Assembly (NCBI RefSeq): GCF_015840715.1
Contig: NZ_CP060397.1
Location: forward strand, 1,694,686 to 1,758,685
DNA from: Synechococcus sp. CBW1004
Lineage (GTDB): Bacteria; Cyanobacteriota; Cyanobacteriia; PCC-6307; Cyanobiaceae
Length of the DNA: 64,000 bases
Direction: 5' to 3'
Made by a program: the position numbers and the translations under genes. Positions 29,649-38,616 of the stretch are shown piece by piece (the first letter of the stretch is position 1; each line of letters opens with the position of its first letter). A model generated the notes under the pieces. The model saw nothing but the letters and a program-made list of their open reading frames with translations, had not been told where the DNA came from and searched no databases.

Positions 29649-30221
29649 TCAGCCACAACCGAGGCTCTCCCGCGTCGCCACGCCGGTGACCGGGTTCGTG
29701 CCGCTGGCCTCACGGCAGAGGGCGCGCACATCCTCACGATCGAGCAGTGCATCACTGAAATCAGCTCCGGTGACGGTGGCGCCGCGGAAGCTGGCGCCGG
29801 AGGCGATCACACCCCGCAGCAGGGCCCCCGTGAAGTCCGCGCCACTGAAATCCACCTTGTCCATCAGCACATCGCTGAGATCGGCGCCACTGAAATCAGC
29901 CTCGGGGAAGGCCGCCTGGGTGAGGATCGCCCCATGCAGGTCGGCCCCTTGGAAACGGCTGTGGCGCCCCTGGGCACCGGCGAAGGAGGTATGGGCCAGG
30001 TCCTGGCCGCTGAAGTCCTGCTCGTTCTGGTTGGTGAGCGTGTAATCGACACCGCTGAACTCGGCCCGCAGCGGCAGAGGAGCGACCAGCAGGAACACCG
30101 GAACCAGCGCAAGAAGCAGCCAGCGACCGAAGCGGGCATGCCAGGAGGCGGCGCGCACGGGCTGATGCGGCCGTGCGCAGGGCGAATCGACCGGGTCCGG
30201 GGCGCTGGTGGAGCTGTTCAT
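29649..30221 (-). CDS. Exported pentapeptide-repeat protein
   Basis: 190 residues. A basic lead and hydrophobic helix (about 33-52, RWLLLALVPVFLLVAPLPLRA) ending in LRAEF looks like a signal peptide with an A-x-A-like site. About 80 residues of A(D/N)LxX repeats follow (DFSGQDLAHTSFAGAQ, FQGADLHGA, DFSGADLSDVLMDKVDFSGADF), making a right-handed beta-helix. A short C-terminal Cys-containing cap follows (LCREASGTNP, SLGCG). Similar proteins lie in the thylakoid lumen. Convergent with the flavin oxidase, nine bases apart. Confidence 0.82.
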   Translation of the reverse strand: MNSSTSAPDPVDSPCARPHQPVRAASWHARFGRWLLLALVPVFLLVAPLPLRAEFSGVDYTLTNQNEQDFSGQDLAHTSFAGAQGRHSRFQGADLHGAILTQAAFPEADFSGADLSDVLMDKVDFSGADFTGALLRGVIASGASFRGATVTGADFSDALLDREDVRALCREASGTNPVTGVATRESLGCG

Positions 30222-30376
30222 CGACGCCTCGGGACACAGGGATCACCCTCAGCCTGACGCCCCGGGCAGCACTCTGCAGGGGGCGGACCGATGGTGGGCG
30301 ATCGGCAAGGCTGCCCCACTCCGCGGCAGAAGCGAATCCTCCCGCCCCTGGCAGCGCCACTTCACCGACCTGCGCC

Positions 30377-31666
30377 TCAGGGCTCCGGATCCAGAAGGGG
30401 GATCATCTGTCCCAGCAGATGCAGCGAACCGGCCACCACCGGCAGGGGGCCATCCATGTCCGTCAGCCAGGCCAGATCCCGCTCGAGGCCGTTGTCCCCC
30501 TCGCTGCCGGGCTCCAGGTGACCGGCCTGCCCGGGCAGGGCCGCCGCCAGCGAGGCCGCATCCCAGCAGCGGTGACCGGGAATCGGCACGATGCGGGCCC
30601 GGTCGGCCGGTCCCAGCAGGGCCTGCAGCATCTCCGGGGCCTGCTTGTGGCGCTGCATCCCCAGCAGCCAGCGCCGCCCGCCGGAGCCTCCCATGGCCTG
30701 AAGCCCGCCCGCCAGAGCCAGAGCCGCGGGGGGATTATGGGCGCCATCAAGGAGCAGCTCCCGCCCCCGCCAGCGGCGCCGCTCCAGCCGCCCCGGCCAG
30801 CGGGCCGCGGCCAGACCGGCCTCGATCGCAGGCTCCGGAATCGTCCAGCCCTGGCGCGCCAGCGCCCGCGCCATCGCCACGGCCACCGCGGCGTTGCGAC
30901 GCTGCCAGCCACCGTTCAGGCCGAGGATGGGACCTCCGGCGCTCACCTCCGCCAGGGGTTCGAGCCATTGCAGGCGACTGCCGCAGCGCCGCGCCTCGGC
31001 CTCGAGCACCGCCGCCACCTCTGGATCCTGGGGGCCGCTGAACACGTGGGCGGCCTCCGTCATCACGCCTGCCTTCTCAGCTGCGATCGCCGCCAGGGTG
31101 TCGCCCAGATGTTCGCGGTGATCGAGGCCGATGCTGGCCAGCCCGATCACGGGCCGCCGGGGATGGGCTGTGGTGGCATCGAGGCGGCCCCCCAGGCCCA
31201 CCTCCAGGATCACCAGATCGAGATCCGAGCGGGCAAAGCGATCGAAGGCGGCCGCGGTGAGCAGCTCGAAGGGGGTGAGGGCATGGCGGCGACCGATCGC
31301 CTGCCAGCGCCGCAGGTCGTCCCGCAGTTGCTCCGGGGTGATCCAGGCATCGCCGAGCTGGATGCGCTCGCACCAGCTGACCAGATGCGGCGAGCGGTAG
31401 GTGCCCACCCGCAGGCCGGCCTGCCGCAGGATGCTGTGCAGGAACGTGCAGATCGAGCCCTTGCCGTTGGTGCCGGCCACCTGCACGGCGGCGAAGCGCT
31501 CCTGGGGGTTGCCGCCCTCCTGAAGGGCGGCGCGCAGGCGATCGAGGCCGAGATCCACGCCGCGGCGGCTGAACGGCTCGAGCAGATCATCCAGATCAAC
31601 GGGCGTGGGCAGCGGAGGAAGCAGCACTCCCTGGCTCCGCTGCGGCGCCCCCGACTCAGCCGACAC
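30377..31666 (-). CDS. folC: Bifunctional folylpolyglutamate synthase / dihydrofolate synthase
   Basis: 429 residues of the Mur-ligase superfamily. It adds glutamate to dihydropteroate and to folates with ATP. The P-loop VAGTNGKGSICTFLHSIL is exact for FolC, followed by RVGTYRSPHLVSWCERIQ, LVILEVGLGGRLDATT, GLASIGLDHREHLG, AAEKAGVM and LLDGAHNP. Its ATG overlaps the end of argD by eleven bases on the same strand. Confidence 0.94.
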   Translation of the reverse strand: MSAESGAPQRSQGVLLPPLPTPVDLDDLLEPFSRRGVDLGLDRLRAALQEGGNPQERFAAVQVAGTNGKGSICTFLHSILRQAGLRVGTYRSPHLVSWCERIQLGDAWITPEQLRDDLRRWQAIGRRHALTPFELLTAAAFDRFARSDLDLVILEVGLGGRLDATTAHPRRPVIGLASIGLDHREHLGDTLAAIAAEKAGVMTEAAHVFSGPQDPEVAAVLEAEARRCGSRLQWLEPLAEVSAGGPILGLNGGWQRRNAAVAVAMARALARQGWTIPEPAIEAGLAAARWPGRLERRRWRGRELLLDGAHNPPAALALAGGLQAMGGSGGRRWLLGMQRHKQAPEMLQALLGPADRARIVPIPGHRCWDAASLAAALPGQAGHLEPGSEGDNGLERDLAWLTDMDGPLPVVAGSLHLLGQMIPLLDPEP

Positions 31667-32834
31667 GCTCCAGGGCCCGCCCCAACCGCTTCACCAGGGT
31701 GCGGAGGTGGCGCGGCCGGATCACCAGCGGCGGCACGATGCGCACCACACGGGTGCCCGCCGGTACCAGCAGCAGGCCTTCGTCCATGGCGGCCTGAACC
31801 ACCTGGGGCGCCGTGGGGCCTCCCTCCCGCAGCACCACGCCGCGCAGCAGACCCCAGCCGCGCACCCCTTCGATCAGGGTCGGGTGGGAGGCCTGCAGCT
31901 CCGCCAGCAGATGCTCCAGCCTCTCGCCCATCCGCTGGACATGGGGCAGCAGCTGCCGCTTCTCGATCTCCTCGATCACGGTCAGGCCGGCGCGGCAGGC
32001 AAAGGGATTGCCGCCGAAGGTGCTGGCATGCTCGCCGGGCCGCAGCAGATCAACCGCGTCCTTGACGGCCAGGGCACCGATCGGAATACCGCCACCCAGC
32101 CCCTTGGCCAGGGTGAAGGCATCGGGCTCGACCCCGAGCTGCTCGTAGCCCCACCATCTGCCGCTGCGGCCGACGCCGATCTGCACCTCATCGAAGATCA
32201 GCAGGATGCGGCGCTCATCGCACAGCTGCCGCACACGCCGGAAGAAGGCAGGATCGCCGGGGATGACGCCGCCCTCGCCCTGGAGGGGCTCCAGCAGCAC
32301 CGCCGCCACCCGTGGCCCCTCGGCTTCACACTGCTTCAGCAGCGCTTCGAAAGCGACGGTGTCGTTGTAGGGGAAATAGCGGAAGCCCTCCACCATCGGC
32401 TCGAAGCCCTGGTGGTACTTGGGCTGACCGGTGGCGGTGACCGCCGCCAGGGTGCGGCCATGGAAGCTGGATTCAGCGGTGAGGATCAGCGGCCGCTCGA
32501 TGCCGCGGACGTCATGGCCGTGCTTGCGGGCCAGCTTGATCGCCGCCTCATTCGCCTCGGCGCCGGAGTTGCAGAAGAAGACACGATCGGCACAGCTGCG
32601 CGCGGCAATGGCGGCGGCCAGCTGCTCCTGCTCTGGAATCCGATACAGATTCGAGACGTGCTGCAGCTTGCGCAGCTGCCGGCAGAGGCGGCGGCGCAGC
32701 ACCGGATCGCTGTGACCGAGGGTGCACACAGCAATGCCGGCCACCGCGTCGAGATAACGGCGGCCATCGCGGTCGGTGAGCCAGACCCCCTTGCCCCTGA
32801 CCAGTTCCAGCGGGAAACGGCCGTAGGTGTTCAT
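31656..32834 (-). CDS. argD: Acetylornithine aminotransferase
   Basis: 392 residues from the ATG at 32834 (MNTYGRFPLELVRG). A class III PLP enzyme of arginine synthesis. AGIAVCTLGHSDP, FFCNSGAEANEAAIKLARK, FHGRTLAAVTATGQPKYH, LLIFDEVQIGVGRSG with the PLP-stacking Asp, and DAFTLAKGLGGGIPIGA with the Schiff-base lysine are all present; GEHASTFGGNPFACRAG closes the site. The frame stays open into the upstream tRNA-Leu, but those residues are translated tRNA. Downstream folC overlaps it. Confidence 0.95.
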   Translation of the reverse strand: MNTYGRFPLELVRGKGVWLTDRDGRRYLDAVAGIAVCTLGHSDPVLRRRLCRQLRKLQHVSNLYRIPEQEQLAAAIAARSCADRVFFCNSGAEANEAAIKLARKHGHDVRGIERPLILTAESSFHGRTLAAVTATGQPKYHQGFEPMVEGFRYFPYNDTVAFEALLKQCEAEGPRVAAVLLEPLQGEGGVIPGDPAFFRRVRQLCDERRILLIFDEVQIGVGRSGRWWGYEQLGVEPDAFTLAKGLGGGIPIGALAVKDAVDLLRPGEHASTFGGNPFACRAGLTVIEEIEKRQLLPHVQRMGERLEHLLAELQASHPTLIEGVRGWGLLRGVVLREGGPTAPQVVQAAMDEGLLLVPAGTRVVRIVPPLVIRPRHLRTLVKRLGRALERVG

Positions 32835-32884
32835 CACCGCTGAGGCGGCGGCAGGGGATGGGGTGGCCAAGGCCGTCGAGGGGA

Positions 32885-32966
32885 TGGGAGCGGTGGGACT
32901 CGAACCCACATGCCCGAAGGCGCTCGATTTTGAGTCGAGTCCGTCTACCAATTCCGGCACGCTCCC
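32885..32966 (-). tRNA. tRNA-Leu(CAA)
   Basis: Minus-strand cloverleaf of 82 bases. The acceptor GGGAGCG pairs with CGCTCCC, with A73. The anticodon arm is CTCGA-CTCAAAA-TCGAG, anticodon CAA. It has a long class II variable arm and the T-arm GTGGGTTCGAGTCCCAC. It lies between murA and argD on their strand. Confidence 0.96.
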
Positions 32967-33035
32967 TCTGGCAGGACTTTATCCGTCAGTGCCCTCCGGG
33001 GCGCCGCAGTCGCGCCCCGGGACCGGGACCGAACG

Positions 33036-34430
33036 TCAGGAGGCCACAGGCTCGTCATGCACCCGCCGGATGCGGGCGCCGACACCATTGAGCTTGCCCT
33101 CCAGATCGGCGTAACCCCGATCGAGGAACTCCAGGCCCCGGACCGTGGTGGTGCCCGAAGCGGCCAGGCCGGCCAGCACCATGGCGGCGGAGGCACGCAG
33201 ATCGGTGCCGCGCACCGGGGCACCGCTGAGCTGGGGGACGCCCTCGAGGAAGGCGGTGTTGCCCTGCATGCGGATCGCAGCGCCCATGCGCTGCAGCTCA
33301 GCCACATGCTGGAGACGGTTCTCGAAAATCGTCTCGACCACCATGCTGCTGCCTTCGGCGGTGGCCAGCAGGCTCATGAACGGGGCCTGCAGATCGGTGG
33401 GGAAGCCCGGGAAGGGCTGGGTGCGCAGATCGACGCCCCGGATCTGTCTGGCATCGATGATCAGCCCGTCTCCATCCACCTTGAGCTCACAGCCGGCCTC
33501 TTCCAGCTTGGTGAGCACGGCCCCGAGATGCTCGGGGATCAACGGAGCGACACGCAGGCGCGAGCGGGTGATGGCGGCGGCGAGCAGGAAGGTGCCGGCT
33601 TCGATCCGGTCGGGGATGACGGCGTAGTCGGCGCCATGGAGCTCGGAGACACCCTGGATCGTGATCGTCGGGGTGCCGGCACCGGAGATGTGGGCGCCCA
33701 TCGCGATCAGCAGATTTGCCAGATCACTCACCTCGGGCTCCTGGGCGGCGTTGTCGATGGTGGTGTCGCCGTCGGCCAGGGCCGCAGCCATCATCAGCGT
33801 CTCGGTGGCGCCGACACTCGGGCAGTCGAGGTGGATGTGTCCACCGCGCAGGCGGCCCCCGCCGGGCACGGCAGCGGTGACAACCCCATGCTCGATCGTG
33901 ACCTGGGCGCCGAGGGCCTTGAGCCCCTTGACGTGCTCGACCACGGGACGGGTGCCGATCTGACAGCCGCCTGGAAGAGGGATCTGGGCCATGCCGGTGC
34001 GTGCCAGCAGGGGGCCGATGCAGAAGAAGCTGGCGCGCAGACTGTTCACCAGCTCGTAGGGAGGAGCGGTGCGCTGGATGGTCTCGCCGTCGAGATCGAG
34101 GCTTTCGCCCTGACGCAGCACCCGGACACCCAGGGCAGCGAGGATCTCCCCCATGGCCGTGATGTCGGTCAACGGCGGCACATTGCGCAGACGCAGGGTC
34201 TCCTTCGTCAGGAGGGATGCCGCCATCAGCACCAGGGCCGAATTCTTGGCCCCGCTGACACGGATCGTGCCGGAGAGGGAATGCCCCCCCTCGATCTCCA
34301 GACGGGGCTGACCGCGCAGGGAGGGCGCGGTGGCGCCCGGCGGCGCGTCGACCCCGGCGAGCGGGGCGGCAGCCGACAGGACGGATTCGTCCTGAAGAGC
34401 GGTGTGCGTGGGGATGGCGGTGCTGATCAT
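33036..34430 (-). CDS. murA: UDP-N-acetylglucosamine 1-carboxyvinyltransferase
   Basis: 464 residues from the ATG at 34430 ([15 protein letters not shown]). It transfers enolpyruvate from PEP to UDP-GlcNAc, the first committed step of peptidoglycan synthesis. [23 protein letters not shown] carries the Lys-Asn pair, then [25 protein letters not shown], and [24 protein letters not shown] with the catalytic Cys. [34 protein letters not shown] and a final [15 protein letters not shown] are typical. About 40 N-terminal residues precede the fold. An upstream in-frame start exists at 34487. Confidence 0.95.
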   Translation of the reverse strand: MISTAIPTHTALQDESVLSAAAPLAGVDAPPGATAPSLRGQPRLEIEGGHSLSGTIRVSGAKNSALVLMAASLLTKETLRLRNVPPLTDITAMGEILAALGVRVLRQGESLDLDGETIQRTAPPYELVNSLRASFFCIGPLLARTGMAQIPLPGGCQIGTRPVVEHVKGLKALGAQVTIEHGVVTAAVPGGGRLRGGHIHLDCPSVGATETLMMAAALADGDTTIDNAAQEPEVSDLANLLIAMGAHISGAGTPTITIQGVSELHGADYAVIPDRIEAGTFLLAAAITRSRLRVAPLIPEHLGAVLTKLEEAGCELKVDGDGLIIDARQIRGVDLRTQPFPGFPTDLQAPFMSLLATAEGSSMVVETIFENRLQHVAELQRMGAAIRMQGNTAFLEGVPQLSGAPVRGTDLRASAAMVLAGLAASGTTTVRGLEFLDRGYADLEGKLNGVGARIRRVHDEPVAS

Positions 34431-34604
34431 GGAGCGGAATCCCCCACACGAGTCTCGAGGCCGAATCTTGACAATGATTCCTGCCATCGTCTAGGCGTCC
34501 GCCGCTGGAACTGGCTCCGCGACACCAAGGGCCGGCGCGATCGTCCGAGGGGGTGATGGTTTAAAGTTCCCTTGCCGAGCGCTTCGAGCGGCGGCCTTAC
34601 GCCC

Positions 34605-34688
34605 GCGGATGTGGCGGAATTGGTAGACGCGCTAGTTTCAGGTACTAGTGGCAGCAATGTCGTGGGAGTTCAAGTCTCCCCATCCGCA
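34605..34688 (+). tRNA. tRNA-Leu(CAG)
   Basis: 84 bases. The acceptor GCGGATG pairs with CATCCGC, followed by A73. The anticodon arm is CTAGT-TTCAGGT-ACTAG, anticodon CAG. It has a long variable arm and the T-arm GGGAGTTCAAGTCTCCC. CCA is not encoded. It ends only ten bases before the next start codon. Confidence 0.96.
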
Positions 34689-34698
34689 TTTCATTCTT

Positions 34699-34947
34699 AT
34701 GATTGTCCTCAACATCACCAACGCCTCCGAAGTGATGGCGTCGAAGATGGGCAAGTTTCTCGAAAGCCTGACGCCTGATTCCTTTGATCAGACCATGGTC
34801 GAGGATGCGGTTGTGAAGGCCTTGATTGACAATCTGCGTGAGCAGGGCCTGCACGGTGACGTGGCGGCGGTTCGAGGCCTTGATCTCGGCGACAAGGAGC
34901 TCGTGTTGCGCGACGGCTGTCACGTCCGCACGCAGCACACGTTCTGA
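34699..34947 (+). CDS. Small conserved cyanobacterial protein
   Basis: 82 residues starting MIVLNITNASEVMASKMGKF. It is soluble with a balanced composition and an acidic helix-rich middle (LTPDSFDQTMVEDAVVKALIDNLREQG). I recognise the MIVLNITN opening from picocyanobacterial genomes, where it is annotated only as hypothetical. Base use is less GC-rich than its neighbours. The start codon follows the tRNA-Leu(CAG) 3' end by ten bases with no clear Shine-Dalgarno, so the mRNA 5' end may be made by tRNA processing. Confidence 0.75.
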   Translation: MIVLNITNASEVMASKMGKFLESLTPDSFDQTMVEDAVVKALIDNLREQGLHGDVAAVRGLDLGDKELVLRDGCHVRTQHTF

Positions 34948-34979
34948 GCCCTGGCGACCAACCTGAAAGGGTGTCGCCA

Positions 34980-35918
34980 ATGGATGCAATGGGCCCAACC
35001 GATCCGGACAGACGCACGGGCTCCCGCCCGCTGCCGATGCCATTGCGTCTGGGAAACGGTCAGGCACGGCCCACCGCAGGCGGTCAGGACTCCGAGCTGA
35101 TCACCAGCCGACGCAACCCGTTGGTGCGCCAGCTGCGCGCCCTGCATGAACCACGGGGCCGCCGCGAGCAGGGCCTGCTCCTGCTGGAGGGACGCCATCT
35201 CCTGGAAGAAGCGCTGCGACTGCAGCTGATTCCGGATCTGGTGGCGGCCACGCCCACCTGGATCGCACGCCACGCCGACCTGTGGGCCTGCCTGCCCGCT
35301 GCCACCCGCAGGCAGCCGCTGGCGGATGAGGCCCTGGCGCTGGCGGCCAGCACCAGCCATCCCGACGGGGTGCTGGCCACCCTGCAGCCACCGGAGCCGG
35401 ATCCGGCGCGGCGCCCCGGCTTCGTGCTCGCCCTCGACGGACTGCAGGATCCCGGGAACCTCGGCACCCTGCTGCGCACCGCCCTGGCGGCCGGCGTGGA
35501 GGAGGTGTGGCTGGCGGAGGGTGCGGACCCCTACGCACCCAAGGTGCTGCGCGCCTCCAGCGGTGCGGCGCTGGCCCTGCCGCTGCGACGGCTGGAGCGC
35601 CAGGAGCTGCTGGCATGGCTGCAGGGTCAGGAGTCGGAGGGTCTTCAGCGGGTGGCAACGCTGGTGAGCGGCGGCCGGCCCTACTGGGACGTCGACTGGA
35701 CCCTGCCCACCGTGCTGCTCCTGGGCAACGAAGGAGCCGGCCTCGATCCGCAGCTGGCGGCGCTGGCCGATGCCCGCGTCACCATTCCCCACAGCCCGGC
35801 GGTGGAGTCGCTGAACGTGGCCGTGGCGGCGGCGCCGCTGCTGCTGGAACGCTGGCGGCAGAGCGCCATCCCCTCAGGGGGGAGAATGCCCGGCATCCCG
35901 CACAGCAGTACCCGGTGA
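34980..35918 (+). CDS. TrmH-family (SpoU) RNA 2'-O-ribose methyltransferase
   Basis: 312 residues from the ATG at 34980; a GTG at 34971 is an alternative. An N-terminal substrate-binding domain (LITSRRNPLVRQLRAL...LLLEGRHLLEEAL) precedes the SPOUT knot with its three motifs: LDGLQDPGNLGTLLRTALAAG, LLLGNEGAGLD, and PHSPAVESLNVAVAAAPLLLE. It would methylate a ribose 2'-OH of tRNA or 23S rRNA with SAM. The target base cannot be told from sequence. Its TGA overlaps the GTG of lpdA. Confidence 0.9.
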   Translation: MDAMGPTDPDRRTGSRPLPMPLRLGNGQARPTAGGQDSELITSRRNPLVRQLRALHEPRGRREQGLLLLEGRHLLEEALRLQLIPDLVAATPTWIARHADLWACLPAATRRQPLADEALALAASTSHPDGVLATLQPPEPDPARRPGFVLALDGLQDPGNLGTLLRTALAAGVEEVWLAEGADPYAPKVLRASSGAALALPLRRLERQELLAWLQGQESEGLQRVATLVSGGRPYWDVDWTLPTVLLLGNEGAGLDPQLAALADARVTIPHSPAVESLNVAVAAAPLLLERWRQSAIPSGGRMPGIPHSSTR

Positions 35919-37396
35919 CCGCAGCTCCTGGTTCCCCCGCCCCGACCCCAGGGGCCTCGGGCGGCTTCGATTTTGACGTCATCGTCATCGGTGCCGGCTA
36001 CGGCGGCTTCGATGCGGCCAAGCATGCGGCGGAGCACGGCCTCAAGGTGGCGATCGTCGAGAGCCGCGACATGGGCGGCACCTGCGTCAACCGCGGCTGC
36101 GTGCCCTCCAAGGCCCTGCTGGCCGCCAGCGGCCGCGTGCGCGAACTGGCCGATGCCGAGCACCTGGCCGGCTTCGGCATCCATGCCGCCCCGGTGCGCT
36201 TCGAGCGCCAGAAGATCGCCGATCACGCCGCCCAGCTGGTGGCGACGATCCGATCCAACCTGACCAAGACGCTGGAGCGCGTCGGCACCACGATCCTGCG
36301 GGGCAAGGGCCGGCTGGCCGGTCCCCAGCAGGTGACCGTGCGCGAGAGCGGCAGCGGCATCGAGCGCACCTACTGCGCCCGCGACGTGATCATCGCGACG
36401 GGGTCCGATCCATTCGTGCCGCCCGGCATCGAGACCGACGGCCGCACCGTCTTCACCAGCGATGAGGCGATCAACCTGGAGTGGCTGCCGCGCTGGATCA
36501 CGATCATCGGCAGTGGCTACATCGGCCTGGAATTCGCGGATGTCTACACAGCCCTGGGCTGTGAGGTGACGATGATCGAGGCGCTCGATCGGGTGATGCC
36601 CACCTTCGATCCCGACATCGCCAAGATCGCCGCCCGCAACCTGATCGACGGTCGCGACATCGACGCCCGCTCCGGCGTGCTGGCCCAGAAGATCACCCCC
36701 GGCTGCCCGGTGAAGATCGAGCTGGTCGACATGAAGACCCGCGAGCCGGTGGAAACCCTCGAGGTCGATGCCGTGCTCGTGGCCACCGGCCGGGTGCCCT
36801 GCAGCCAGGAGCTCAACCTGGCGTCGGTGGGTGTGGAGACCAACCGAGGCTTCATCCCGGTGGATGACCGCATGCGCGTGCTCGTGAACGGCACACCCGT
36901 GCCCCACCTCTGGGCCGTCGGAGATGTCACCGGCAAGATGATGCTGGCCCACACCGCCGCCGCACAGGGCGCCGTAGCGATCGACAACATCCTCGGCCAC
37001 GGCCGCGAGATCGACTACCGCTCGATTCCCGCCGCCACCTTCACCCACCCCGAGATCAGTTCGGTCGGCCTGAGCGAGGCCGATGCCAGAACCCTGGCCG
37101 AGAAGGAAGGCTTCGAGCTCGGGGCTGTGCGCAGCTACTTCAAGGCCAACTCCAAGGCCCTCGCCGAACTGGAAAGCGACGGCCTGATGAAGCTGCTGTT
37201 CAACAAGGCCACCGGCGAGGTGCTCGGCGCCCACATCTACGGCCTCCATGCCGCCGACCTGATCCAGGAGATCGCCAACGCCGTCGCTCGCCGCCAGAGC
37301 GTGAAGCAGCTCGCCAACGAGGTGCACACCCACCCCACTCTCAGCGAAGTGGTGGAAGTGGCCTACAAGCAGGCGGCCATGGCCGTCGCCGGCTGA
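35915..37396 (+). CDS. lpdA: Dihydrolipoyl dehydrogenase
   Basis: 493 residues from the GTG at 35915, which overlaps the previous stop as GTGA; the frame is open far upstream only as a shadow. It is the E3 flavoprotein that reoxidises lipoyl groups in pyruvate dehydrogenase and the glycine cleavage system. [19 protein letters not shown] binds [19 protein letters not shown] holds the redox disulfide. [17 protein letters not shown] binds [24 protein letters not shown] and the C-terminal [10 protein letters not shown] with the catalytic His-Pro complete it. trpC follows after 31 bases. Confidence 0.95.
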   Translation: MTAAPGSPAPTPGASGGFDFDVIVIGAGYGGFDAAKHAAEHGLKVAIVESRDMGGTCVNRGCVPSKALLAASGRVRELADAEHLAGFGIHAAPVRFERQKIADHAAQLVATIRSNLTKTLERVGTTILRGKGRLAGPQQVTVRESGSGIERTYCARDVIIATGSDPFVPPGIETDGRTVFTSDEAINLEWLPRWITIIGSGYIGLEFADVYTALGCEVTMIEALDRVMPTFDPDIAKIAARNLIDGRDIDARSGVLAQKITPGCPVKIELVDMKTREPVETLEVDAVLVATGRVPCSQELNLASVGVETNRGFIPVDDRMRVLVNGTPVPHLWAVGDVTGKMMLAHTAAAQGAVAIDNILGHGREIDYRSIPAATFTHPEISSVGLSEADARTLAEKEGFELGAVRSYFKANSKALAELESDGLMKLLFNKATGEVLGAHIYGLHAADLIQEIANAVARRQSVKQLANEVHTHPTLSEVVEVAYKQAAMAVAG

Positions 37397-37427
37397 TCCC
37401 GACTCCGAACACCCCACGAGCACCCGC

Positions 37428-38330
37428 ATGGAGATCCGTCGCCGCCCGCCCAATCCCAAGGTGAAGGTGGCCCACCTCGAATACGCCATTCCCCATCCGG
37501 AGGAGGCACCGCGCCACATCCTCGAGCAGATCGTCTGGGAGAAGGACCGCGAGGTGGCCTCGGCCCGGGAGCGGGTGCCGCTGCAGAAGCTGAAGGAGCA
37601 GGTCGCACGGCTGCCCGTCCCCCGCGATGTCATCGCGGCCCTGCGGGCCGCCTGCCGCAAACCGGCCGTGATCGCCGAGGTGAAGAAGGCCAGCCCCAGC
37701 AAGGGGGTGATCCGCGAGGACTTCGATCCGGTGGCGATCGCCCAGGGTTACGCCGCCGGTGGCGCCAGCTGCCTGTCGGTGCTCACCGATCGGCGGTTTT
37801 TCCAGGGCGGCTTCGAGGTGCTGATCGCCGTGCGTGAGGCGGTGGAGCTGCCGCTGCTGTGCAAGGACTTCATCCTCAGCCCCTATCAGCTGTATCAGGC
37901 CCGCGCCGCCGGCGCCGATGCGGCCCTGCTGATCGCCGCGATCCTCACCGATCAGGACCTGGGCTACCTGCACAAGGTGGCCCGCAGCCTCGGCCTGACG
38001 GTGCTGGTGGAGGTGCACGACGAGCAGGAGCTCGAGCGGGTGCTGGCGATCGATGGTCTGACGGCGCCGGGAGCCGGCACGGTCGTGGGCATCAACAACC
38101 GTGACCTCACCACCTTCGCGGTGGATCTGGCCACCACCGAGCGGCTGATGCAGCGCTTCGGCGACACCCTGCGGCAGCGGGGGCTGCTGCTGGTGAGCGA
38201 ATCGGGGCTGTTCCGCCGTGACGATCTCGACCGCGTCCAGAGCGCCGGCGCTGATGCGGTGCTGGTGGGCGAGGCGCTGATGCGTCAGCCGGACGTGACG
38301 GCCGCCCTCGAGACCCTGATCGGGGGGTGA
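37428..38330 (+). CDS. trpC: Indole-3-glycerol phosphate synthase
   Basis: 300 residues. It closes the indole ring in tryptophan synthesis. The TIM-barrel signature [21 protein letters not shown] is exact, followed by [64 protein letters not shown] and [14 protein letters not shown] roughly 40-residue N-terminal extension ([20 protein letters not shown]) is the usual cyanobacterial form. Confidence 0.96.
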   Translation: MEIRRRPPNPKVKVAHLEYAIPHPEEAPRHILEQIVWEKDREVASARERVPLQKLKEQVARLPVPRDVIAALRAACRKPAVIAEVKKASPSKGVIREDFDPVAIAQGYAAGGASCLSVLTDRRFFQGGFEVLIAVREAVELPLLCKDFILSPYQLYQARAAGADAALLIAAILTDQDLGYLHKVARSLGLTVLVEVHDEQELERVLAIDGLTAPGAGTVVGINNRDLTTFAVDLATTERLMQRFGDTLRQRGLLLVSESGLFRRDDLDRVQSAGADAVLVGEALMRQPDVTAALETLIGG

Positions 38331-38334
38331 ACGG

Positions 38335-38541
38335 GTGGCCAACCGCGCCGGTGACTGGCTGAGCCGGGCCAGCCAGGATCTGGTGATGGCGGCGATGAGT
38401 GCCAAGCATGGCCACCACGAGTGGACCTGGATGCCCTCTCCAGCCCCACCCGCTATCCCGATAGCCAGCCGGATGGGGCCACGGCGGCAGAGCATCGTCA
38501 AGGCGCAGCACAGTGATGGCCGCTGGATCTGGAAGCGGTGA
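38335..38541 (+). pseudogene. Remnant of a HEPN-domain protein
   Basis: A GTG four bases after the trpC stop begins ANRAGDWLSRASQDLVMAAM and SAKHGHHEW, which resembles the first helix of HEPN toxin-like proteins (DWLxQAxxDLxxAxxSxxxGHYEWAC). The expected AQQAAEKA helix and RxxxxH motif never appear in any frame. From about 38,432 the sequence is Pro-rich and includes a GCTATC/GATAGC hairpin. No MNT partner is nearby. Read as a 5' fragment; the peptide, if made, would be about 68 residues. Confidence 0.45.
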
Positions 38542-38616
38542 GGTTGAGGCGAGGCACCAGGCAGCGAGCACCGGCGACCCGGCCCAGAATCGGTCTGGAG
38601 ACGCGAAGGCGCTGAC

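Noticed and set aside
35681-37702. 673-codon minus-strand frame across lpdA
   Set aside because: Shadow frame; the opposite strand encodes an unmistakable dihydrolipoyl dehydrogenase and trpC.
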